DNA of 64,000 nucleotides from Trichomonas vaginalis G3 (Eukaryota > Parabasalia > Trichomonadida > Trichomonadidae). The stretch lies in assembly GCF_026262505.1 (NCBI RefSeq), contig NC_067206.1, forward strand, positions 26,799,896-26,863,895. The letters are read 5' to 3'. A program made the translations under genes and the position numbers. Below the pieces are notes generated by a model that did not search any database, had not been told where the DNA came from, and worked only from the letters and a program-made list of their open reading frames with translations. Shown here piece by piece: positions 20,966-30,519 of this stretch; the first letter of the stretch is position 1; each line of letters starts with the position of its first letter.

Positions 20966-23900
20966 ATGTTTAATAATATTACAGAGTTACTTTTAGCTGG
21001 CGTTGGCCTATCTCCTCAGCAGCAATCTGAATTCGATTCCGTCAAAACAACACCTTCATTAGACTATTTTACGAAAAATCCTCAAAATTATGATCCAAAA
21101 GATAAAAATGATAAAGTATCTTTCGACAAAGCATCACTTTTACGATTGATTCAAGCTATATTTGTCATATCACACGATAAACGCAATCCACATCAAAAAA
21201 TGTGCTCACAATTTGTAGATGTTGCAAATAATTCAAACATTTTGAAGACAATTCTTACACAATTGCCTGATTTTCAGAAAGTAGTCATGGCAGAAACAAT
21301 TATTATCATCTCAAACGAACGTCCAAAATTTTTTGATACAGAAGACTTCGCAAAAATGTTAATGGAAGCAGCATCGAACGCACAATCACATATCAGACCG
21401 TTAATTTGCTTCCCATTACTTCAATACACATTATTAAAAGATGTTTTTGAAGGAAAGCGCGATGAGCCAAGAGCCATACAACGCGACTTGCTCGATGCCA
21501 TTGAAGAACGAATTCTTACTCCTTTAATCACTGCAAGTTATCTTTCACCGAAAAATCATGAAGTTCATGATTCATTGAAATGTTTTGACATTTTCGAGAT
21601 ACTACGATCACAATGGCTGTTATCAGCAGTCAAACTCTTATCTCAGAAAGCATTATCTATCTGCTGCAACGAATTATTTTATTTTGCCTCATTATTCATC
21701 AAATCTTTTCCAAAAGGCATCACAGAAGAGCTTCTTAGTTCGAGATTAATACCATCAGTATCAGCAACACTCAGAAAAGAGCCCCAAAACTTCACAATTT
21801 TTATTGATCGAGTTTTCAATGTTTTTTCACAGAGTTCAACCCTTGTAACATATTCCTCCATCATATCCATTGCCAGTTCCGCCTGTTCCAACTCCTACAA
21901 TGCAGAAAAGATCCTTGAAAAATTTAATCATAATGATAATCACGCCGAACCCCTTCTAAAACAGTTATTTAGCCACTTAAAGCATTGTTTAGTCGATATC
22001 ATCTCCGATGAAGTACCAGATGAGTCCTGGAACACTTTCTTTTTGATCCAAAGATTTTGCAAATATTTATCCGAAGAAAATCTGAAGTTTTTAATCCACA
22101 AGTTCGTTTATTACACTAAAGAAGACATTCCTCATGACCAAGAGCCTTCTGTTTTCTTCTCCTTCCTTTTCGAATTCTTTGGAAACAAAACTTTCAGTCG
22201 TTTTGCAACAAAATGTTTTTCTTATTCATCAATTGTTTATCCGCACGAAAGCCAACAATTCTTAGAAGATCTGATGATGAATAACACATTAACACACTCT
22301 AGATTTGCCGAAATAATGAACAATGATACAAGAAACATCGTTGCTTTGACAAGAAGTGCAAAAGTGTTCATTGCAAATCACTTCACTTATTTTACAAAAG
22401 ACAAAAAATTGTCACCTTTTGTCAAAATGCTAATTAAGCAGTATTTTCCAGATTGTGTTTATAAGAAGTACGAGACACACAGTAGTAGATGGAAAGCGCT
22501 TAGAACAATGTTAGAAAGTGCTTTAGATTTAAGTTTGTGTTCGAAAATTTTTGCTTTAGAAATACAAAACGATGAAGGCTTCGTCAGATCATTATTATCA
22601 ATTATCTTGGCATCGTCAAATGTTATCCAGAAACCGCACATCGCGTCGAACGAATCACAATCGGATAGATTCGATTTCGACGACAATTTGCCTGTAATTA
22701 AGTTTTTGGCAATTGCTTTGTCACTTTTTGAACGATTAGTTTCGATAAATTTGATAGAAAAATCTGACGAAATGTTATATCTATGCAAATCATTTTTTGA
22801 TGGAAATACTGATATTTTTTCAACATTAATTAGTTTGTTAACATTACCACAAGCATTTGCAAGTATTATTAGATACAAAAGCTTAAGAATCATTGATTTA
22901 ATGTGTTGTGTTGCAAGTAAGATGAAAAATATAAGTGTAGATTCATTTTATCCTAATTCAAAACAAGAAGTATTAGTTGAATCATGTAGACAAAATCTTT
23001 TCCATGCAAATGATATTGAACAAACAATTAATGAATTGAATTTCATTTCAAACACATTAAATACACAAACAAGTTTCGCTTATTCTTTCGTAAGAAGACT
23101 TGGAAGAGCTTATGCTAGTGTTGCATGCGAAAAATTGAATGACATCAAGAAAGAATATCCAAATCTTTTGATGTCTTTGAGTTATTTCCTTTCTCAAGTT
23201 TGGAGAAAATTGAATCAAAATTCGGAAACAATAAAAGCTATTTCAGGAATTAATAATTTCTGGAAATCCGTTGATTCAATTATAAATGAAAACATTGACA
23301 AAGAAGAAAATGTTACGTCATTGATTGCTTCGAAAGCATATTTCTTGAGATGCAAAGTTTGTTCTGATGAAATGATAAATTCAAGTGTTGTTTTGAGTGT
23401 TTTACAACAGATTTCTGATGCTTATCCACAGACATTAAACAAACTAGAAACATCAATCAAACTTGATTTATCTAATTTCATCATCCCTGAATTGCACAGA
23501 ACATACGGAGATCAGTTTTACTTCGATTGGAGATTGTTAAAGAGATTTTTGATTTCTGTCGATGGAAGTGATGAATACATTGACCAAATCAAGAAGATTA
23601 ATGTCTCTTTGAGTAGAATTGACAGTTGCACACAGTATTTGCAGGCTCTTTACTCTTTGTTGGCTTCAAGAACAAAATATGAAAAAGAAGATTTGATGCC
23701 TGATTGTCAAACCGTTTTTAGTTTGGTTGTCAAAATTATTGACAACCCATTGACACCTATTTCGACAGCAAGAGTTGCATTCCATCTATTGGAGTTCTGT
23801 CTGCTCAACAAGAAAGATGTTTCTTTGGCCATTTCACCTGACCAAATTAAATCCATCATTAAATATTTGACGAAATCTCCTTGCAAAGAGATTTATCATT

Positions 23901-25048
23901 GTTTGCCTTATCTCTTGGCTCTCGCACAAGTCTCTGACTCTTCAGTTTACGGGCAGCCATTGCTTGGTCAGTTGTTTGATCCTTCTCTTTCTTTCGCCAT
24001 CGAATTTTCTAATGATGATGCTGTCAAAACCGCTTCACAAGTTGCACTTTGTTTGAGGAACAAAGATGGTTGGATTGCGGAGTATTACAACACCCTCAAG
24101 TTCGCAATGAAGCCTCTTCTGTCAAACAAGTCTTTGGCAAGAGAAACCGTTAATTTAATAACGGTTATTTGTCAAAACGAAGAAAACGCAGAATTTTTGA
24201 CAAAAGAAGGATTTTTCGAAATCTTCATAACAGAAGAACTCCCGTGCAGCGAGGACTGGAAGTCGGACTTATGGCCAGCTTTGTTCGACATGATGTCTCA
24301 AATTCCTCCTCAATTAAATGTCACGTTTTTGTTCGCTCAAAAAGTGACAAGTCATATATCAGTTTTTCTACAAAATCAACAGATCTCTGGCATGCGATCT
24401 ATTGATCTTTTGAGAGTCCAAACAGCAGCATTAGGCATGGTATCATCCATTGGAAACAGACTCATGGAATCGACCATAAATCAACTGTCACTTTTGTCAA
24501 AATTAGAAGAATTAATTTTGATCAGATTGCAGAAGACAATTGTTCTAATTAGAGACAAAGGACATGTTAAAATAGAAGGCAGGATTGAAGACATTTACGA
24601 CAGAAATGAGAAACTTACAGCTCTTGTTTCTCTTCAATACTGTTTGTTGATCATTTCAGCAGTTTATGATTTCCCTTATGGTGGCACTTTTTCACAAATT
24701 TTTGAAGAGATTCTTTCTGTTTCTATGTACACTTTCATGGCCGATATACTCGAGAATATCGAAGAGCTTGCAAGTAAGAAAGAAAACAGACCTTACTTGC
24801 CATTGATATCAAGAATTTTCGGATTGAGTTTGAGACTTTTTGTTGGAAGAGTTAAATCTATAATTAACGACAAAATGACAACTCGTGAATCCAACGAAAA
24901 GAAAGGAATGAAACTGGGCGGAGTGATGAACAAAGTTATCAATGCAACACAATCACTCATTAATGAAACAACTTTGGCTGATTTGATTGAAGAAGCAAAC
25001 TTCTTCGATAAAATGAGATTATTCTTACTAGAATGCCACAACAAATAG
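20966..25048 (+). CDS. large alpha-solenoid protein (function unknown)
   Basis: The 1360-residue protein is intronless and helical throughout. It is rich in Leu, Ser and Asn with repeated helix pairs and no signal peptide, membrane segment, coiled coil or enzyme motif. Size and all-helical build resemble large scaffold nucleoporins (Nup188/Nup192 class), HEAT-repeat karyopherins or E3 scaffold proteins, but I see no diagnostic motif for any of these. Codon use is like that of its neighbours and the frame is clean over 4 kb, so it is surely a functional gene. The start at 20966 is the first ATG after AGCTCCAGCTAAAAG, and the helical pattern begins at once (ITELLLAGVGL). Confidence 0.7.
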   Translation: MFNNITELLLAGVGLSPQQQSEFDSVKTTPSLDYFTKNPQNYDPKDKNDKVSFDKASLLRLIQAIFVISHDKRNPHQKMCSQFVDVANNSNILKTILTQLPDFQKVVMAETIIIISNERPKFFDTEDFAKMLMEAASNAQSHIRPLICFPLLQYTLLKDVFEGKRDEPRAIQRDLLDAIEERILTPLITASYLSPKNHEVHDSLKCFDIFEILRSQWLLSAVKLLSQKALSICCNELFYFASLFIKSFPKGITEELLSSRLIPSVSATLRKEPQNFTIFIDRVFNVFSQSSTLVTYSSIISIASSACSNSYNAEKILEKFNHNDNHAEPLLKQLFSHLKHCLVDIISDEVPDESWNTFFLIQRFCKYLSEENLKFLIHKFVYYTKEDIPHDQEPSVFFSFLFEFFGNKTFSRFATKCFSYSSIVYPHESQQFLEDLMMNNTLTHSRFAEIMNNDTRNIVALTRSAKVFIANHFTYFTKDKKLSPFVKMLIKQYFPDCVYKKYETHSSRWKALRTMLESALDLSLCSKIFALEIQNDEGFVRSLLSIILASSNVIQKPHIASNESQSDRFDFDDNLPVIKFLAIALSLFERLVSINLIEKSDEMLYLCKSFFDGNTDIFSTLISLLTLPQAFASIIRYKSLRIIDLMCCVASKMKNISVDSFYPNSKQEVLVESCRQNLFHANDIEQTINELNFISNTLNTQTSFAYSFVRRLGRAYASVACEKLNDIKKEYPNLLMSLSYFLSQVWRKLNQNSETIKAISGINNFWKSVDSIINENIDKEENVTSLIASKAYFLRCKVCSDEMINSSVVLSVLQQISDAYPQTLNKLETSIKLDLSNFIIPELHRTYGDQFYFDWRLLKRFLISVDGSDEYIDQIKKINVSLSRIDSCTQYLQALYSLLASRTKYEKEDLMPDCQTVFSLVVKIIDNPLTPISTARVAFHLLEFCLLNKKDVSLAISPDQIKSIIKYLTKSPCKEIYHCLPYLLALAQVSDSSVYGQPLLGQLFDPSLSFAIEFSNDDAVKTASQVALCLRNKDGWIAEYYNTLKFAMKPLLSNKSLARETVNLITVICQNEENAEFLTKEGFFEIFITEELPCSEDWKSDLWPALFDMMSQIPPQLNVTFLFAQKVTSHISVFLQNQQISGMRSIDLLRVQTAALGMVSSIGNRLMESTINQLSLLSKLEELILIRLQKTIVLIRDKGHVKIEGRIEDIYDRNEKLTALVSLQYCLLIISAVYDFPYGGTFSQIFEEILSVSMYTFMADILENIEELASKKENRPYLPLISRIFGLSLRLFVGRVKSIINDKMTTRESNEKKGMKLGGVMNKVINATQSLINETTLADLIEEANFFDKMRLFLLECHNK

Positions 25049-25315
25049 AATTAAAGTAAAATATTTTTATTTATAGCATACGTATTTTTTTGATAATATT
25101 ATTGAAGCTCCTTATTTATATTATTTTTTGATAAATAATATTTAATTAGCGTTGATTCACTGAAATGAACAAAATGTTACAGAATATGATAATATTTATC
25201 AGAGTTCATAGCGAATCGCATAGAAATAAAATAAAACCTATCGTATAAATAAATTTTCTTTTTATCAACTTTTGAGAAGTTTACGAAGTAGGAATAATTT
25301 GGATTCATGATATAT

Positions 25316-26366
25316 AAGGGTTTCGTTTTGCGAAAAAAACGTACAATACGCAATTTCGCTAAAAAACATTTAGCTAGCAATTTCGACCTTTGACTCCACT
25401 CAAGACGTCACTTTTTTAATTTTGCGGTATCATATTTTTGGAAAATCTTTATGAATATTATATAAAAAGTCTCTTTAATATCTATATTTCATATTTTTAT
25501 CGATTTTTAAAGTTTTTGCGAAAAGTATTCAATTATTTTTGCTATTTGGTCGGGTAAATGTCAGATTTGCGACATTTTCTGATATGATATTCAGATTCTA
25601 CGTTGATAATAATGCTTATAGAACCCTCTTGCTATTGTGTCAAAATTGCGAAACCGATAGCAAAAATATCTCGCAATATCAAAATTGAGATATTGAGTGA
25701 ATTATGCATTATAGAGATTAAAAATCTGATTTGTGAAAACATCTCATCAGTTTCTAGCTAATTCAAAAATCTTTACTATCTTATTCGATTAAAATGAAAA
25801 GGGGATAGTTTCATTATGCTTTAAATGACAGCCTTATAATATAATCATAGTTTTCGCTCAATATGCAGCATTTTTTTTCGAAATCTATGGTCAATGTCCT
25901 AAATACTGATTGCTTTGCATTCATATCTCTTACATTTTCTATACCCACATCACTATTCATTGCTATTCCTATCTTTTTCATTTTTGTTTGTTTCTCATAA
26001 TTTCTCAAAAAACACGATAACTTGATATTTGTAAATATCATACTTTATAACGTAAATAAGAACTTGACCTATTAAGAAAAGCAGTAATGAAAAGAAAATC
26101 TGAAATTCATAAAAATTACAAGTTTCTGATGACAATTAGCTTAATTAAACCAGGTACAAGATTATATAATTGTATTTTCTACCCAATTATCCATATAATA
26201 TCTTATCCAGAAAAAATAACTTGATCAATACCAAATGATTTTTTAACTAGTAAATAAAGTATTTTCTTTACACACACATTGTATATCATAGTTTTTTTTT
26301 GGTTTCGCAAAACATCCAAAAACAAATATGCTATAAAAGTGACAATTTTAGCAAAACGAAACCCTT
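25316..26366. mobile_element. non-autonomous DNA transposon, Mutator-like (MULE/MITE)
   Basis: A 1051-bp element is bounded by perfect 16-bp terminal inverted repeats AAGGGTTTCGTTTTGC (25316-25331, and its reverse complement ending at 26366). Similar GCGAAA/TTTCGC text continues inward on both sides. It is flanked by the direct repeat ATGATATAT (25307-25315 and 26367-26375). A 9-bp target duplication with such ends is the mark of Mutator-like elements, known from trichomonads. The inside has no transposase frame, only scattered TTGCGA motifs (which may bind the transposase in trans) and a 75-codon chance frame. Identical target copies suggest a fairly recent insertion. Confidence 0.8.
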
Positions 26367-26397
26367 ATGATATATGATACTTATTATTAGTATAATC

Positions 26398-26403
26398 TGA
26401 TCT
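26398..26403. repeat. target-site duplication, left (Maverick A)
   Basis: TGATCT directly precedes the A-run that starts the element and recurs at 51525-51530. Six base pairs is the duplication length known for Mavericks/Polintons. Confidence 0.85.
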
Positions 26404-26453
26404 AAAAAAAAAAGGGTAGTGGGGCTTCCAGGCACTTCGTGCCCTCTAGCCCC
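26404..26453 (+). repeat. terminal inverted repeat, left
   Basis: A10, then GGGTAGTGGGGCTTCCAGG, identical to the right end read inward. It contains a nested hairpin: outer stem GGGGCT / AGCCCC (26421-26426, 26448-26453) and inner stem GGCAC / GTGCC (26431-26435, 26439-26443). Confidence 0.85.
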
Positions 26454-26494
26454 GAAGATGTTTAGTATAAATGAAGTTTTTATTCGGAAAATTG

Positions 26495-26600
26495 TTAGTC
26501 TTCTGGTGTGAATTCGGAGGACTCTTCTTCTTCCTCCATTGCTTCTGGGAAGAAGCCTTCTTCTGGGTCGAAAACATTATATAATGTGTCGCTTTTCACA
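26495..26600 (-). pseudogene. acidic-tail remnant at the left end of Maverick A
   Basis: Minus-strand text of about 33 codons reads VFDPEEGFFPEAMEEEEE and ends EFTPED followed by a stop. This is the acidic C-terminus of some protein whose body is not here. It mirrors the acidic tail of the gene at the right end (50228-51412). Confidence 0.35.
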
Positions 26601-26618
26601 AATTATATATGTTTTCAT

Positions 26619-26674
26619 GTTTTGTCACTTTTCTGTCACTTTTCAGGAAAAAACATTTTTATTATTATATATAA
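26619..26674. promoter_or_regulatory. tandem GTCACTTTT motifs before the methylase gene
   Basis: Two copies of the GTCACTTTTC/TGTCACTTTT motif lie at 26623-26644. They are the reverse complement of the AAAAGTGAC motif found before host genes. A short AT-rich stretch leads on to the ATG at 26675. Likely promoter region; inferred. Confidence 0.35.
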
Positions 26675-27493
26675 ATGAATTTTACAAAACCACCGTTACC
26701 GTTCTTTGGAAATAAGAGTAGATGTAAAGATATTATATTGAGAGAACTTAAGAAACTACCGAATGGTCTAACATTTGTAGATTTGTTCGGTGGAAGTTTC
26801 TATATATCCCATTTGTGCCATATAATATTCCCAGACTCAAAGATTATATGCAATGACTTCGACAACTATATGGACCGTCTCAAACATATTCCAGACACAA
26901 ACAATATATTGAAAGAGTTAAAAGAAAAGATACCTATAGGTAAGATGGAACGTATACCATTAGATAACAAAAATATTGTGAGAGAGGTTTTGAAAAAAGC
27001 AGAATATATAGACTGGGATAGTATATCTGCTAGACTATTATATAGTGGTTCTATAAGAGTTCATGACATTGAAACACTTATGTCAAAAGTTTTATATCTT
27101 AACTATACAAATGTTTTCAAAGAGGACATAGAAAAATATATTGAGGGTATAGAGTTTGTGAGATGTCATTGGACAGAGTTGTATGAAAAATATAAAGACA
27201 AGGAAAATGTTTTCTTTATAGTGGACCCGCCGTTCTTTAACACATGGGATTTTCAATACCAAGTAGACTGGACTTTGAGAGACTCTTTAGAAACTTTAGA
27301 CGTTTTACATAACCATCCATGCTTTTACTTTACATCCGATAAAAGTGGTTTGGAAACCGTTATGAGATGGTTAGAGGACATACATGACTATGAGTTTATA
27401 TATGACAAGATAGAATATGAGAGAGGTCCTATAAACTGGAGAAAGTGTCACAATAAAGAAATTTTATTAGTAAGTAAATGTGGTTTGAAATAG
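26675..27493 (+). CDS. D12-class adenine-N6 DNA methyltransferase (Maverick A)
   Basis: The 272-residue protein has the order of motifs of the Dam/D12 class: PFFGNKSR (10-17, family P-YxGGK), the S-adenosylmethionine-binding VDLFGGSF (35-42, family D-FxGxG), an NDFDNYM acidic loop (60-66) and the catalytic DPPFFNTW (184-191, family DPPY). It would methylate adenine in a short DNA site. Length fits the 260-280 residues of the class. Reading frame looks whole. It lies directly inside the left terminus and is followed by a 43-residue membrane protein that overlaps its end by 16 bases. Methylases are not core Polinton genes, so this is probably captured cargo from a phage or large DNA virus. Confidence 0.85.
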   Translation: MNFTKPPLPFFGNKSRCKDIILRELKKLPNGLTFVDLFGGSFYISHLCHIIFPDSKIICNDFDNYMDRLKHIPDTNNILKELKEKIPIGKMERIPLDNKNIVREVLKKAEYIDWDSISARLLYSGSIRVHDIETLMSKVLYLNYTNVFKEDIEKYIEGIEFVRCHWTELYEKYKDKENVFFIVDPPFFNTWDFQYQVDWTLRDSLETLDVLHNHPCFYFTSDKSGLETVMRWLEDIHDYEFIYDKIEYERGPINWRKCHNKEILLVSKCGLK

Positions 27494-27609
27494 GACTACT
27501 TGTTTTAGGTTTTTTCCATTGTGTCATTTATTTATTTGACGTGGCAGAAAAGTACAGAGAATATGAAGATGAACCAATGCCTGCAAATGTTCAGTATATG
27601 TACTCGTAA
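27478..27609 (+). CDS. 43-residue single-span membrane protein (Maverick A)
   Basis: A small frame begins inside the last codons of the methylase gene. The product starts with one hydrophobic segment (IGLLVLGFFHCVIYLF), followed by a charged tail (AEKYREYEDEPMP). The overlap suggests shared transcription with the methylase. Function unknown; small membrane proteins near capsid genes are common in related viruses. Confidence 0.5.
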   Translation: MWFEIGLLVLGFFHCVIYLFDVAEKYREYEDEPMPANVQYMYS

Positions 27610-27632
27610 GAGATATTTTTATCTAATATTAA

Positions 27633-27995
27633 ATGGACGCACAGAACTTAGCGAATGCACAGCAACCTGGACAACCAAACCCAGAGAATATTCCAAATGA
27701 AGTTAGAATACAAACTGCAATGGCAAACTATGGTCAAGTGCCAACAGATGTACAAATGCAAACTGCCATGTCAAATGACGCTGCGTTAGGTTTGCCACCA
27801 TGGTATGCAAATATGAGATGGAAAGAGTTTTATACAAACCCTGAAGTGGGATATAAACAACTTTATGCAGATGACGCGAACACAGGAGTTGACCCAGAAT
27901 ATGTTTTCTACCAGAGGAGAAACAGAATGTATGAGCTCCAGTTAAAGAATGCTATGGAACTCAACAGGAAACGTAAGAGACTAGGCGGACATTAG
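27633..27995 (+). CDS. hypothetical protein, Maverick A
   Basis: The 120-residue soluble protein has a Gln/Asn/Pro-rich start (QPGQPNPENIPNE). It carries two related segments, VRIQTAMANYGQVP and VQMQTAMSNDAALG. A Trp/Tyr-rich middle (LPPWYANMRWKEFY) and a basic end (LNRKRKRLGGH) follow. No family recognised. It sits 23 bases after the small membrane protein and 18 bases before the amphipathic protein on the same strand, so these four genes look like one group. A virion role is possible because of the basic tail and the neighbours. Confidence 0.55.
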   Translation: MDAQNLANAQQPGQPNPENIPNEVRIQTAMANYGQVPTDVQMQTAMSNDAALGLPPWYANMRWKEFYTNPEVGYKQLYADDANTGVDPEYVFYQRRNRMYELQLKNAMELNRKRKRLGGH

Positions 27996-28013
27996 ATTTT
28001 TACATATAGTAAA

Positions 28014-28256
28014 ATGGGTTTCTTCAGTAAGATAGGAAACTTCTTTCGAAATGTTGGAAGAGGTATATGGAATGGAATAAAAACCGTAGGAAGAGGAATT
28101 TGGAACGGAGTCAAAAATATTGGTAAAAGAGTAGGTCAGTTTGTTGGTATTATACCTAAAGACCCTGAACCAGAAGAGCAAGCTCCTGTTATACAACAGC
28201 CTGAACCTGCACCACAGTCTAGTTGGCAACCAAATCCAACACCTCAACCGTATTAA
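28014..28256 (+). CDS. amphipathic Gly/Trp-rich peptide, minor-capsid-like (Maverick A)
   Basis: The 80-residue product has an N-terminal amphipathic part with a repeated motif: NVGRGIWNGIK, TVGRGIWNGVK, NIGKRVGQFVG. A Pro/Gln/Glu-rich tail follows (PEPEEQAPVIQQPEPAP). The N-terminal glycine-interrupted helices resemble the membrane-active part of adenovirus protein VI and similar small capsid-internal proteins of Polinton-like viruses. That is a family-level analogy, not a proven match. The frame is whole. A second, decayed gene of similar start (GLFGALAG) lies near 31.45 kb. Confidence 0.5.
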   Translation: MGFFSKIGNFFRNVGRGIWNGIKTVGRGIWNGVKNIGKRVGQFVGIIPKDPEPEEQAPVIQQPEPAPQSSWQPNPTPQPY

Positions 28257-28260
28257 AAAA

Positions 28261-28692
28261 TTATATTTTTACCGTTCGATAGTAGTTGTATATGAAACTA
28301 AGTTCTAAGTAAAACGCATGGTATAATGGAATTATTCTTTTTCTTCCATCTGTAGTAAACCATACTTGAAAGTCTGAAATACTTCCACTTGGTGGTTCGT
28401 ATAACTTTGTAGGTTTTTCGTAAAAGTCATTTGCCAAGCATAAGAAAGAGTTTTGGGCGCCAGAAAATGAAGCATGAACAATAATAGCAGCTGGGTCGAA
28501 AACATCTTTAAATAAATATGGTTCATCTCTTGCATATCGACTGTAAATATTTGCTAAAGGAAGTTCGACTTTCTGATTTAACATTCTTTGCAAATAATAC
28601 CATGACATTGCAGTGAATTCTGTATATATTTGTTCGTCTTTCTTTGGATTTCTTCGTAGATTTGAAATGACACTTGTGAATTTGTTTGTCAT
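28261..28692 (-). CDS. hypothetical protein, Maverick A
   Basis: The 143-residue protein has mixed helices and strands, no membrane segment and no recognised motif. Aromatic residues are plentiful near the C-terminus (FYLELSFIYNYYRT). It ends five bases from the convergent amphipathic-peptide gene. The start was taken at the ATG at 28692. It could be a small structural protein; no further support. Confidence 0.5.
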   Translation of the reverse strand: MTNKFTSVISNLRRNPKKDEQIYTEFTAMSWYYLQRMLNQKVELPLANIYSRYARDEPYLFKDVFDPAAIIVHASFSGAQNSFLCLANDFYEKPTKLYEPPSGSISDFQVWFTTDGRKRIIPLYHAFYLELSFIYNYYRTVKI

Positions 28693-28870
28693 ATACAATT
28701 CTCACATAAAGTGTGCTCTCGATTTGCATATTCATCAGCATATTTTGCATAACATGAATTTATTTATCTTCTATATTTTTAAACGCAGTCTGTAGAGAAG
28801 ATGAAAGGTCAACTTGTATTAGCTCAATTTCTTCCCACATTTTTCGTTTCCCTTCAGATATATAATCTAT

Positions 28871-29059
28871 ATGAAACCTTACAATAAATGGAAAACTTTA
28901 TCTTCTACAGACACAAACTTCATTCTACGAAAGCCAATAGCTTTTGTGACAGATGGTCTCTTAGCCATCTTAATGGTAGTCAAAACGATAGCCTTCATGC
29001 TTTACGGTCTCTGTCTCAAACTTTTGACCGACATTAGTAAAATTCATCTAATGGTTTAG
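28871..29059 (+). CDS. small membrane protein, Maverick A (uncertain)
   Basis: A 62-codon frame with one strongly hydrophobic stretch (TDGLLAILMVVKTIAFMLYGLCLKLL) after a polar start. It may be a small membrane protein or the remains of a longer gene. It lies just before the fibre-like remnant on the same strand. Confidence 0.3.
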   Translation: MKPYNKWKTLSSTDTNFILRKPIAFVTDGLLAILMVVKTIAFMLYGLCLKLLTDISKIHLMV

Positions 29060-29116
29060 TTTAGCAACTCTTGAATTTCTTTTTCTATTGAAAGCATATT
29101 TTATCTAGATTAAAAA

Positions 29117-30500
29117 ATGTCGAAAGATATTGCTTCCATAAGAGAAATACAACACAACCGACAACTCATTATGCAAGCTCTAAATAAGAACACAACAAAC
29201 TTTTCAAACTATTCTAAGATATTGAGTCATTGAAAGAAGGAAACTTAAAACTGACATTAAACCCAATGACAGATGATTTCTGTTTCAAGACAATAAGAAC
29301 CATACTGTCTGTATAAATCCAACAAAAGGAACTTTAAACGAGAAACCTATAAATGAACTTCTTTTGAAAGCAGATGTTGACAAAAACTGACAAAGAATAT
29401 GTAGACGATGCAATAGCAAAAGAAGAAGAAAGAGCTAACAATGCTTATGCAACAAAAAACATACTCATCCTGAACTAGCAGACAAAAACATATGTTGACA
29501 AAAAATGTCAAGTGAAGTGACAAGAGCTGAAAACGAATATTCTAAAAAGACTCATACACATTCTATATCTGAAATACAGACTTAAACGTTAGCCTTGAAA
29601 ATAAGGTAGATAAGGGACTTATGGCTAGTGTGTTAGTGAAGAAGGCGGATAAGAATATGTGATGAAAAAAGATAAAGAAATTATAGAAAGGGTTGACTGT
29701 ACCAAACGGACATCGAAGATTTTAAAAACTAAAGCCGATACAGGATGTTCAGGATGTTTAGACCTTAAAGCAGATAAAACTTATGTTAAACGATGAGTTA
29801 GAGAAGAAAGCAGATAAGAACCATACACATACAAGTTTACAACTGTTGCTATAGAAAGTATTGAAGGAACGGTTGAAGAAACTGGTGGGATGCATTATAT
29901 TGTAAACCTCCTAAACTTTCCACAAGGTTTAAATCGGATGACGACATAACGACGATGAGAAACATTAGATGTAAAAAGATGTTTATGTCATGAAGGATGA
30001 ACATAATTAAATTCACTGCTCAAGATTTATATGACAAGAAAGCAGACAAAACAGAGCTTCAAACATTAAAGACAGAAATACTTCAAACATTATATCCTAT
30101 AGGCTCTATTATACGTCAATGAACTCTACCAGACCAGAAACAGTTCTGGGTTTGGAACTTGGACTCAAATAGTCGACAGGTTTTGTATTGTGCAAACTCT
30201 TCAAAGGAAACAGGTGAAGTAAAACGATTTCAGGTGCAAATTTACCTGCACACAGTCACTACATAGATTTAAGTACATCTCAAGCAGGTTTGCATAGTCA
30301 TAGATTTTGGGATTGGTCAGGAATGACAAAAGGTAAAGGATATGATGTTAAAGAGGACGTTAAGTTTGCTATAAATTGTTACTGGAATAACACTGAGGAG
30401 GAGGAATCCATACACATCGCGTTTCAGGATATACGCAAACAACGGGACAAAGTAAAGAATACATGCCACCTTACATGACAGTTTACGCATGATAGAAATG
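29117..30500 (+). pseudogene. tail-fibre/collar-like protein remnant (Maverick A)
   Basis: Plus-strand text in this span shows heptad-like repeats with the recurring phrase KADK-YVDD and later a collar-type end: YPIGSI, NSTRPE, LPAHSH, and HSHRFWDWSG. The phrases YPIGSIY and LPAHSH are typical of the C-terminal domain of phage tail fibres and of fibre proteins in some large DNA viruses. The gene is broken, with many breaks. It suggests the element once encoded a receptor-binding fibre. Confidence 0.55.
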
Positions 30501-30519
30501 CTTAGTCGTCATTTTCAAC

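Noticed and set aside
25814-26041. 75-codon frame inside the Mutator-like element
   Set aside because: No similarity to a transposase and composition like non-coding AT-rich DNA; the element is judged non-autonomous.
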